Shown here piece by piece: positions 7,331 through 13,664 of a stretch of 16,485 nucleotides of DNA. Each line of letters opens with the position of its first letter. The stretch's first letter is position 1. Position numbers and translations under genes: made by a program. The stretch is from positions 1-16,485 of the forward strand of contig JBBRHF010000085.1 of assembly GCA_038223055.1 (NCBI GenBank), given 5' to 3'. Under the pieces are notes generated by a model. It was not told where the DNA came from and ran no database searches. It was given only the letters and a program-made list of their open reading frames with translations. This stretch comes from JBBRHF01 sp038223055. GTDB lineage: Bacteria; Actinomycetota; Actinomycetes; JACCUZ01.

Positions 7331-7507
7331 GGCCGACTCCCCAGTTGGACGCACCTGTCGATGCGCCGTTCGAATCTGACACCGTGACGTCGTACTAGGT
7401 GGTCGAGGCGGTCAACCCCCAAGAGAAGGTGGTTGACTTTTCCCGCAAGAGGAGTAGCGGACGGTCGGCCGCACCCCGGTCAGCATCCGGGCGCGGACCG
7501 GTTCACC
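7331..7507. other. Intergenic region with a small inverted repeat
   Basis: 177 bp between bpa and the TIGR03118 gene, both on the minus strand. It holds the GGGGAG ribosome site (7337-7342) and an inverted repeat GTCAACC (7411-7417) / GGTTGAC (7431-7437). The left arm, read on the minus strand, gives TTGAC, a possible -35 for the TIGR03118 gene with a TACGAC -10 candidate about 15 bp on. The same repeat could instead end the bpa transcript. Neither role is certain. Confidence 0.3.
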
Positions 7508-8116
7508 TCAGAGGTACTGGCCGGTGCCCATGCCCTGATGCGGCTGACCCGGTCCACCGGGGCCGCCGGGTCCCCCCGGCTCGCCCGAGCCGTCGCCCAT
7601 CGAGGACATGCCTGGCGGGAGGGCCCGACGGCGGATCTCCTCGAACTGTGCCCGGGCCGCCATCTGCTGGGCGAACAGCGCGGTCTGGATCCCGTGAAAC
7701 AGCCCCTCCAGCCAGCCGACCAGCTGGGCCTGGGCCACGCGCAGCTCGGACTCGCTGGGGATCTCGTCCTCGGTGAACGGCAACGAGATGCGCTCGAGCT
7801 CCTCGACGAGCTCCGGCGCGAGACCCTCCTCGAGTTCGATGATCGAGCGGGTGTGGATCTGCTTGAGCCGGACCCGGCTCTTCTCGTCCAGCGACGAGCC
7901 GCGCACCTCCTCCAGCAACTGCTTGATCATGCTGCCGATGCGCATGACCTTCGCCGGCTGGTCGACCAGCTCGGTGACCGGACGCTGCCGCGGCTCGCCG
8001 TCCTCGTCCGGTGGCCCCTCGACCGCCATGCTGGTGCTGCCGACGACGACGACCTCATGGTCCTCGGCGCCGTCCCCGGCTATGTGACCCGACCTGTGTT
8101 CGCTCGACTCGCTCAT
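7508..8116 (-). CDS. bpa: Bacterial proteasome activator Bpa/PafE
   Basis: ATP-independent activator of the 20S proteasome (Rv3780-like), 202 residues. It forms a ring that docks on the proteasome and feeds in unfolded proteins, in mycobacteria including heat-shock repressor HspR. The sequence has a disordered acidic N-terminus (1-45), a helical core from about 46 to 165 (VTELVDQPAKVMRIGSMIKQLLEEVR through AQLVGWLEGLFHGIQTALFAQQMAARAQFEEI), a Gly-Pro-rich linker (GEPGGPGGPGGPGQP) and the C-terminal GQYL, the established proteasome-docking motif. I chose ATG 8116 because GAGG lies 8 bp upstream and MSE is a typical N-terminus; a GTG six codons earlier is possible. Its presence implies the organism encodes a 20S proteasome elsewhere. 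It appears to be transcribed alone, separated from the upstream quinone reductase by a long hairpin. Confidence 0.93.
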   Translation of the reverse strand: MSESSEHRSGHIAGDGAEDHEVVVVGSTSMAVEGPPDEDGEPRQRPVTELVDQPAKVMRIGSMIKQLLEEVRGSSLDEKSRVRLKQIHTRSIIELEEGLAPELVEELERISLPFTEDEIPSESELRVAQAQLVGWLEGLFHGIQTALFAQQMAARAQFEEIRRRALPPGMSSMGDGSGEPGGPGGPGGPGQPHQGMGTGQYL

Positions 8117-8303
8117 GCACCCATCCTCGCCCACAGGTGTTTCCCTGGACCAGCCGCGGTGGCCGGTGGCTCGCTCGAGGTGACCGTTCCAGGGGGAGTC
8201 GCGACCGCGTCAACGCCCACTGTCCGGAAACCCCTTGACCCGGATGACCGAGTCTGGAGTATGTATGCCGAGTATGGCTGGGGATGGCAGGGGCCGGTAG
8301 ACA

Positions 8304-8355
8304 CGTAACGTCCGAACAAGCGGAGTCCCTGCACTCCGCATGTTCGGACGTTACG
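8304..8355. terminator. Long hairpin, 23-bp arms, 6-nt loop
   Basis: Inverted repeat with arms 8304-8326 and 8333-8355 around a CCCTGC loop, with one A/A mismatch (8319/8340). The arms begin CGTAACGTCCGAACA. It lies 25 bp beyond the stop codon of the minus-strand oxidoreductase and upstream of bpa, so the simplest role is a terminator for the oxidoreductase. It has no T-tract, and its length and moderate GC content are unusual for a plain terminator. An operator or a small mobile repeat are alternatives. The rest of 8117-8380 shows no gene; a -35-like TTGACC with TATGTA 19 bp later (plus strand, about 8235-8265) is weak. Confidence 0.6.
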
Positions 8356-8380
8356 AGCAGGGTCAGCCGGCGGGCCGGCG

Positions 8381-9364
8381 TCAGCGCCCGACGGCGAGCA
8401 GCACTTTCCCGATATGGGTGCTGCCCTCCAGCACCCGGTGCGCCTCGGCGGCCTGGTCCATCGGCAGCACCCGGTCGATCACCGGCCGGATCGCGCCGGA
8501 CCCCACCAGCGGCCAGACGTTCTCCCGCACCGACGCCACGATCGCCGCCTTTTCCTGCGCTGACCGAGCGCGCAGGGACGTCGCGAGCACCGCTGCCCGC
8601 TTGCCGAGCAACATCCCGAGGTCGATCTCAGCGCGGACGCCGCCCTGCAGCCCGATCACCACCAGCCGACCGTTGACGGCCAGCGCCTCGATGTTGCGCC
8701 CGAGATAGGCCGCACCCATGTTGTCCAGGATGACGTCAACGCCGCGCCCGTCGGTGGCCGCCCGGGCGGCCGCCACGAAGTCCTCGTCGCGGTAGTTGAT
8801 CGTCACGTCGGCACCCAGTTCGCGGCACCGGGTCAGCTTGTCCGCGGACCCCGCGGTGACCATGACGCGGGCGCCGAGTTCGTGGGCCAGCTGAATCGCC
8901 ATCGTCCCGATCCCCGAGGACCCGCCGTGCACCAGCAGCGTCTCGTGCGGCTGCAGGCCGGCGAGCATGAACACGTTGGACCACACCGTGCACACGACCT
9001 CGGGCAGTGCCGCCGCCTCCACCAGCGGGACGCCCGGCGGCACCGGCAGCAGCTGGTCGGCCGGCACGGCGACGCGCTCGGCGTATCCGCCGCCGGCGAG
9101 CAGCGCGCACACCTCCACCCCGACCGACCAGCCCTGCACCCCTGCACCCACCTCGGACACGACCCCAGAGCACTCCAGCCCCAGGTACGTCGACGCGCCG
9201 GCCGGAGGCTGGTAGCGCCCCTGCCGCTGCAACAGGTCGGCCCGGTTGACCGCAGAGGCGGCCACGTCGATCACGACCTCACCCGGACCGGCGCTCGCAT
9301 CCTCCACCTCGGTCCACTGCAAGACGTCGGCGTCTCCGTGCTCGGTGATCACGATGGCCTTCAT
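8381..9364 (-). CDS. NAD(P)H:quinone oxidoreductase, PIG3-like (zinc-free MDR)
   Basis: Cytoplasmic medium-chain dehydrogenase/reductase of 327 residues that reduces quinones or related electrophiles with NAD(P)H. The N-terminal half shows the family sequence AVNRADLLQRQGRYQPPAGAS, then LGLECSGVVSEVGAGV. The Rossmann part has LLVHGGSSGIGTMAIQLA (about 143-160), GSADKLTRCRELGAD and INYRDEDF. There are no catalytic zinc ligands, as expected for quinone reductases. The end (VIDRVLPMDQAAEAHRVLEGSTHIGKVLLAV) is typical and complete. Start at ATG 9364 gives the standard MKAIVITEHG opening. TAGGCT on the minus strand lies 8 bp upstream of the ATG with no ribosome site, so the mRNA may be nearly leaderless. 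The gene is divergent from the sugar transporter across 178 bp and ends just before the long hairpin. Confidence 0.93.
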   Translation of the reverse strand: MKAIVITEHGDADVLQWTEVEDASAGPGEVVIDVAASAVNRADLLQRQGRYQPPAGASTYLGLECSGVVSEVGAGVQGWSVGVEVCALLAGGGYAERVAVPADQLLPVPPGVPLVEAAALPEVVCTVWSNVFMLAGLQPHETLLVHGGSSGIGTMAIQLAHELGARVMVTAGSADKLTRCRELGADVTINYRDEDFVAAARAATDGRGVDVILDNMGAAYLGRNIEALAVNGRLVVIGLQGGVRAEIDLGMLLGKRAAVLATSLRARSAQEKAAIVASVRENVWPLVGSGAIRPVIDRVLPMDQAAEAHRVLEGSTHIGKVLLAVGR

Positions 9365-9542
9365 GGCCGGGAAGCCTAACCAGCGGCGTCGGGCTGCCGG
9401 CCAACGGCTCGGGCGACCCGCTACGCACCCGTTTCTCCTACTCCGGATTAGCGTCAAACTCACCCTTTGTGGGTAGATGTGAGTCGGCACACAGCGGGCC
9501 GAACAGGCCCACATGCTCGGAACCCTCGGAAAGAGGAACGCC
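9365..9542. promoter_or_regulatory. Divergent intergenic region with operator-like dyad
   Basis: 178 bp between the oxidoreductase and the sugar transporter. It contains a dyad ACTCAC (9458-9463) / GTGAGT (9479-9484) with an inner CCC/GGG pairing, located where a sugar-responsive repressor could bind upstream of the transporter, and the ribosome site AAGAGGA (9531-9537) 5 bp before ATG 9543. No regulator gene is adjacent, so the operator reading is a guess. Confidence 0.3.
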
Positions 9543-10949
9543 ATGGACACCGCCTCGCAGCACAAGGAGCGCTTCAACACGAGGAAGGCGATCCACCTTT
9601 CTTCGGTCGCGGCCCTCGGCGGCTTCCTATTCGGCTTCGACACCGCTGTGATCAACGGCGCCGTCACCGCACTGCGCAAGAGCTTTTCGATGGGTTCGGG
9701 GCTGACCGGGTTCTCGGTGGCCTCCGCCCTGCTCGGCGCCGCGCTCGGCGCGTGGGCCGCGGGACAGCTGGCGGATCGCTTCGGCCGGATCAAGGTGATG
9801 GTGGCGTCTGGGCTGCTGTTCATCATCAGCGCGGCCGGCACTGGCCTCGCGAGCGGCCCCTCGACCCTGATCCTGTGGCGGGTCGTGGGCGGCATCGGCG
9901 TCGGGGCGGCATCGGTCATCGCCCCGGCGTACATCGCTGAAATATCCCCCGCCTCGATCCGGGGGCGGCTCGGCTCGCTGCAGCAGCTGGCCATCGTGAC
10001 CGGCATCTTCGTCGCTCTGCTCACCGACTACGCGTTCGCCCAGATCGCCGGTGGCGCGGGCAAGGAGCTCTGGCTGGGCCAGGAGGCGTGGCGGTGGATG
10101 TTCTTCAGCCTGGCCGTGCCGGGCGCGGCGTACGCCGTCCTCGCTCTCACTATCCCGGAGTCCCCGCGCTACCTCGTCGCCAAGGGCGAGCCGGAGCGGG
10201 CCAAGGAGGTCCTCTCCAGCGTCCTCGAGAGCGGCGTCGACGAGCGGATCGCCGAGATCCAGCGGACCGTGGACTCCGAGAGCAAGACCCGAGCCAACTT
10301 CTCTGACCTGCGCGGCCCGATGTTGGGGCTCAAGCCCATCGTCTGGGTCGGCATCCTGCTCTCGGTGTTCCAGCAGGCTGTCGGTATCAACGTGATCTTC
10401 TACTACAGCTCGGCGCTGTGGCAGCAGGTCGGCTTCAGCGAGTCGGACTCGTTGAAGATCACCGTGATCACGTCCATCGTGAACATCGTCGTGACCCTCG
10501 TGGCGATCGGCACGATCGAGAAGCTCGGCCGCAAGATGCTGCTGCTGGTGGGCTCGGCCGGGATGTCGCTCAGCCTCGGCACCCTCGCCGTCGTGTTCGG
10601 CACCGCGACCGTCGTCAAGGGTGACCCGGTGCTCGGCGACACCGCGGGGCTGACCGCGCTGCTCGCGGCCAACCTGTTCGTGGTCTTCTTCGGAGTCTCG
10701 TGGGGTCCGGTCGTCTGGGTGCTGCTCGGCGAGATGTTCAACAACCGCATCCGGGCCGGCGCCCTCGGTCTGGCCGCCGCCGCCCAGTGGGTCAGCAACT
10801 TCATCATCTCGCAAACCTTCCCGACTCTCGCGAGCATCGGCCTGGCCGTCGCCTACGGGCTCTACACCGCCTTCGCGGTTGTGTCGTTCCTGTTCGTCGC
10901 CAAGTTTGTCACCGAGACCAAAGGCAGGCAGCTCGAGGACATGGAGTAG
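9543..10949 (+). CDS. Sugar-porter MFS transporter (glucose/xylose:H+ symporter type)
   Basis: Inner-membrane major facilitator of the sugar porter family (GalP/XylE/GlcP-like), 468 residues with about 12 membrane helices, likely a proton-coupled importer of a hexose or pentose. Family signatures appear in order: GGFLFGFDTAVINGA (26-40), LADRFGRIK (77-84), PAYIAEISPASIRGRL (128-143), PESPRYLVAKGEPERA (205-220), FQQAVGINVIFYYSSALW (276-293), then EKLGRK, WGPVVWVLLGEMFNNRIRA, and the C-terminal ETKGRQLEDME. QQ..GIN matches the sugar-contacting helix 7. I chose ATG 9543, which has AAGAGGA 5 bp upstream; an in-frame ATG at 9513 lacks such a site. The stop codon lies inside the first copy of a 17-bp tandem repeat. 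The gene appears monocistronic, and the precise sugar is not readable. Confidence 0.94.
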   Translation: MDTASQHKERFNTRKAIHLSSVAALGGFLFGFDTAVINGAVTALRKSFSMGSGLTGFSVASALLGAALGAWAAGQLADRFGRIKVMVASGLLFIISAAGTGLASGPSTLILWRVVGGIGVGAASVIAPAYIAEISPASIRGRLGSLQQLAIVTGIFVALLTDYAFAQIAGGAGKELWLGQEAWRWMFFSLAVPGAAYAVLALTIPESPRYLVAKGEPERAKEVLSSVLESGVDERIAEIQRTVDSESKTRANFSDLRGPMLGLKPIVWVGILLSVFQQAVGINVIFYYSSALWQQVGFSESDSLKITVITSIVNIVVTLVAIGTIEKLGRKMLLLVGSAGMSLSLGTLAVVFGTATVVKGDPVLGDTAGLTALLAANLFVVFFGVSWGPVVWVLLGEMFNNRIRAGALGLAAAAQWVSNFIISQTFPTLASIGLAVAYGLYTAFAVVSFLFVAKFVTETKGRQLEDME

Positions 10950-11037
10950 CGAGCGGTCTGGGTAGCGAGCGGGTCTGGGTAGCGAGTGGGCCTGGGTAGC
11001 GAGCGGGTCTGGGTAGCGAGTGGGCCTGGGGTAGCGA
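10946..11037. repeat. 17-bp tandem repeat, five copies plus a partial
   Basis: Units read GTAGCGAGCGGGTCTGG with alternating C/T variants: 10946-10961 (16 bp), 10962-10978, 10979-10995, 10996-11012 and 11013-11029, then a partial copy at 11031-11037. Units 2 and 4 are identical, and units 3 and 5 are identical, suggesting a 34-bp dimer was duplicated. The array begins within the last codons of the transporter and ends at the stop of the convergent DUF6457 gene, so it is essentially the whole 89-bp intergenic space. Confidence 0.92.
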
Positions 11038-11038
11038 C

Positions 11039-11326
11039 CTACGCCGGCGGCTCGTCGGCTCCCCACTCCGCCGCGAGGTCGATGGCCACCCTGGCGGCCC
11101 GAGCCAACGCATCCTTCCCGCCGCCGCCGCAGCCAGCGGCATAGCCGACCAGGAAGGTCGTGATCGGGGCCGCCGGCCGTACGACGTGATGCGCGGCGTC
11201 GCGTGCGACGTCGAGCAGCAGTTTCACGTTCACGTCACGCAGCACGGCCGGATCGACCTCGAGCTCCTCGGCGAGCCGGTCGGCCAGCGTGGTGGTCCAG
11301 TGTTCCAGCGGCGCAGGGGTTCCCAT
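11039..11326 (-). CDS. DUF6457 domain protein
   Basis: Small soluble protein of 95 residues that matches the DUF6457 pattern: an amphipathic N-terminus (LEHWTTTLADRLAEELEVDPAVL), then VKLLLDVARDAAHHVVRPAAPITTFLVGYAAG and an alanine-rich helix (DALARAARVAIDLAAEW). The family is of unknown function; in other actinobacteria it occurs alone or fused to the molybdopterin-guanine dinucleotide transferase MobA, so a link to molybdenum cofactor is possible but not shown here. ATG 11326 is the only Met start and gives a normal family length. No strong ribosome site is visible. A 13-14 bp direct duplication (GGCATCTCAAGTC-like, 11332-11358) lies just upstream of the start. It converges with the transporter through the 17-bp repeat array. 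Confidence 0.8.
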   Translation of the reverse strand: MGTPAPLEHWTTTLADRLAEELEVDPAVLRDVNVKLLLDVARDAAHHVVRPAAPITTFLVGYAAGCGGGGKDALARAARVAIDLAAEWGADEPPA

Positions 11327-11456
11327 GGGGTCAGCATCTCAAGTCGGCATCTCAAGTCGGGGCCGGCATGGGCCGATCACATCCATCGAGTCGTTCTTCC
11401 ACGGTCATTCGCGGACGTCCGGCGACCGCTGCCTCGTCGACGAGTAGAAGGCCCCC
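11327..11456. promoter_or_regulatory. Divergent region upstream of the cvn operon
   Basis: 130 bp between DUF6457 and the conservon kinase. It contains a direct duplication of CATCTCAAGTC (11335-11345 and 11348-11358), a perfect 12-bp palindrome CTCGTCGACGAG (11433-11444), and a ribosome site AGAAGG (11446-11451) 5 bp before the kinase ATG. The palindrome abuts the ribosome site and could be an operator or a chance motif. No convincing -10/-35 pair stands out. Confidence 0.35.
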
Positions 11457-13664
11457 ATGCTCCGCAACGTCGGGATCCGCACCAAGCTGCTCGCCGTCCT
11501 GGCCATCCCCACCGTCCTCCTGCTGCTCGCGACCACGCTGCTGGTCGGCGCCCAGGTCGGGGCGGCTCGTGAGGCCGGCCAGGTCAACGCCCTCACCGAC
11601 GTCGCTGTCAAGGTCAACCTGCTGGTTCACGGCCTGCAGCAGGAGCGCCGGGCCACGCTGCAGTTCCTCCAGGACGGCACCCAGACCACGACCCACCGGA
11701 TGCGCAGCCAGCGGCTGCTCGTCGACCGCGAGCTCGGCGAACTGCGTGCTTCGGTGGCCGGTTCGCCCCTGACAGAGATCTCCGCAGCCGTCGCTACGGC
11801 CGCCACCCGGTCGGCCCGGGCGCACGCCCGGCTCGCTGCCGCCCGCGGCTCGATCGACAACCAGACATCCTCCGCCGCCGAGGCGGGAGCGTTCTACGGC
11901 AAGGTCATCCAGACCGACCTGGCCTTGCCCGGCGCCGTCGCCGAGTCCGGTTCGCCGGAACTGGCTGCGCGGCTCCGGGCCTACGGCGTGCTGTCCGCCA
12001 CCATCGAGTACGCCGCGCACGAGCGCGACCTGCTCGAGATCAGCTACCTGCGCGGCAAGCTGCTCACACCGGACTACGCCGAGCTCGTGGCACTCGGCGT
12101 ACAGCAGGACCAAGCCTTGACGCAGTTTGCTCAGGTCGCCCCGACCGTGCTCGCCACCAGCCTGGCGCGGACCCTGGATCGAGCCGACAACGCCGGCGTC
12201 GAGCTCGGCCGCCGCCACGCTCTCGACCTGCTGACCGGCACCAAGCCCGACGCAGCAGGTGCGCTCATCTGGGTCGGCGCCGCGTCGACCCGGATCGGGC
12301 CGATGGTGCGCTCGGAGGCCAACCTCGTGCAGGACATCGCCACTACCGCGGCGACCACCCAGAGCGACCAGACCCGCCGTGCCTACCTCTTGAGCGCGAT
12401 CGCCCTGCTCGGACTTGCGCTCGCGATCGCGCTCGCCGTCGCGCTGGCCCGCCGCATCGCCCGCCCACTCCAACGGCTCACCGCCGCGGCTGGCCACATC
12501 GGCGCCGAGCTGCCCGCCATGGTCGAGCGGATGCAGACACCGGGCGCCGCGCCAGACGCCGGGCTCGAGCCGATCCCGGTCGAGTCCCGTGACGAGATCG
12601 GGCGACTCGCACTTGCGTTCAACACCGTCAACGAGGTGACCGTGCGGGTCGCTCAGGAGCAGGCCGCGCTCCGCGCGGGCATCGCCGAGATGTTCGTCAA
12701 CGTGGCTCGGCGCAACCAGGTGCTGCTAGGGCGCCAGCTCACCCAGATCGACCAGATGGAACGTCACGAGGAGAATCCCGACGTTCTCGAACGCCTGTTC
12801 AAACTGGACCACCTCGCGACGCGGATGCGCCGCAACGCCGAGAGCCTGCTGGTGCTCGCCGGGCTCGACGCGACCCGTCGTCTGCGCCACGCCATGCCGC
12901 TCTCGGACGTGATTCGCACTGCAGTCAGCGAGATCGAGGCCTATGACAGGGTGGACCTCGCCCTCCCCACGGACCCCGACGTCGCCGGCCGGCTGGCTCT
13001 CACGACCGCTCACCTGCTGGCCGAACTGCTCGAGAACGCGACCCATTTCTCCAATCCGGACACGCGTGTCGCCGTGTCGGCCGTCGTCACCGCGAACGGC
13101 GTGGACGTGTCGGTCACCGACCTCGGCCTCGGCATGAGCGAGGAAGAGCTCGCGGAAGCCAACCAGCACATCGCCGCGCCACCGGTCGGCGACATCGCGG
13201 TCTCCCAACGGCTGGGCTTGTACGTCGTGGGGCGGCTGGCTGCGCGCCTCGGGGCGGCGGTCGTGCTCGGCTCCGGTCACGGCGGCGGCATCGTCGTCAC
13301 CGTCAGCCTTCCGGCGACCGTGTTCGAGGGCTTGGCCACGGTCGAGCCTCTGGTCGAGCCGACGGTCGATCCGCCGGTCGATGCTCTGGTCGATCCGCCG
13401 GTCGATGCTCTGGTTGAGCTGACGGTCGATCCCCCGGTCGATGCTCTGGTCGAGCCGACGGTCGATCCGACGGTCGATGCTCTGGTCGATCCGCCGGTCG
13501 ATGCTCTGGTCGATCCCCCGGTCGATCCCCCGGTCGATCCCCGGTCGATGCCCCGGTCGATTCGCCGGTCGACACAACCGTCGACCCGCCCGGTCCTGAC
13601 GTGTTCGGCGAATCCGTTGCCGAGGCGTTCGCCAGCCAGCGGCTCCCCGTCGCTGCTCCCATAG
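11457..13664 (+). CDS. cvnA: Conservon sensor histidine kinase CvnA (as-read part, frameshifted in tail)
   Basis: Membrane sensor kinase with a nitrate/nitrite-sensing-like extracellular region. Order: TM1 (about 11-34); an extracytoplasmic helical domain with the QQERRATLQF segment typical of NIT domains; TM2 (about 309-332); HAMP (333-390, RPLQRLTAAAGHI); a dimerisation helix containing FKLDHLATRM (His452, candidate phosphoacceptor); and an HATPase domain with N-box ELLENATHFS (523-532), DLGLG (555-559) and GHGGGIVV. In Streptomyces conservons CvnA acts with CvnB, C and D in a membrane-bound G-protein-like complex. After about residue 625 the protein becomes a VDPP/VDAL tetrapeptide array. 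A missing C in a C-tract (13539-13542, C4 where other copies have C5) throws the frame, so translation ends at 13664. Restoring one base joins it to the tail ending at 14677 (about 1073 residues). Start ATG 11457 follows AGAAGG. Confidence 0.88.
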   Translation: MLRNVGIRTKLLAVLAIPTVLLLLATTLLVGAQVGAAREAGQVNALTDVAVKVNLLVHGLQQERRATLQFLQDGTQTTTHRMRSQRLLVDRELGELRASVAGSPLTEISAAVATAATRSARAHARLAAARGSIDNQTSSAAEAGAFYGKVIQTDLALPGAVAESGSPELAARLRAYGVLSATIEYAAHERDLLEISYLRGKLLTPDYAELVALGVQQDQALTQFAQVAPTVLATSLARTLDRADNAGVELGRRHALDLLTGTKPDAAGALIWVGAASTRIGPMVRSEANLVQDIATTAATTQSDQTRRAYLLSAIALLGLALAIALAVALARRIARPLQRLTAAAGHIGAELPAMVERMQTPGAAPDAGLEPIPVESRDEIGRLALAFNTVNEVTVRVAQEQAALRAGIAEMFVNVARRNQVLLGRQLTQIDQMERHEENPDVLERLFKLDHLATRMRRNAESLLVLAGLDATRRLRHAMPLSDVIRTAVSEIEAYDRVDLALPTDPDVAGRLALTTAHLLAELLENATHFSNPDTRVAVSAVVTANGVDVSVTDLGLGMSEEELAEANQHIAAPPVGDIAVSQRLGLYVVGRLAARLGAAVVLGSGHGGGIVVTVSLPATVFEGLATVEPLVEPTVDPPVDALVDPPVDALVELTVDPPVDALVEPTVDPTVDALVDPPVDALVDPPVDPPVDPRSMPRSIRRSTQPSTRPVLTCSANPLPRRSPASGSPSLLP
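13341..13591 (+). repeat. 12-bp tandem array encoding VDPP/VDAL/VEPT tetrapeptides
   Basis: Twenty-one consecutive 12-bp units beginning GTCGA (one begins GTTGA), such as GTCGATCCGCCG and GTCGATGCTCTG. They encode V-(D/E)-x-x tetrapeptides in the kinase tail. Alternation of VDPP with VDAL suggests growth by 24-bp duplications. The seventeenth unit is 11 bp, one C short (13539-13542), and is the point where the kinase frame is lost; the last four units (VDAP, VDSP, VDTT, VDPP) read correctly only in the restored frame. Confidence 0.9.

Noticed and set aside
7411..7445. Hairpin GTCAACC/GGTTGAC followed by TTTT as a plus-strand terminator
   Set aside because: No plus-strand gene precedes it; the stem is only 7 bp with a 13-nt loop, so the T-run is probably coincidental.
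9627..11066. Long minus-strand open frame through the sugar transporter and the 17-bp repeats
   Set aside because: Antisense to a clear MFS gene with all sugar-porter motifs; composition is typical of a shadow frame.
13341..13591. CRISPR-like array
   Set aside because: The units are contiguous 12-bp coding repeats with no unique spacers. The same holds for the 15-bp and 17-bp arrays.
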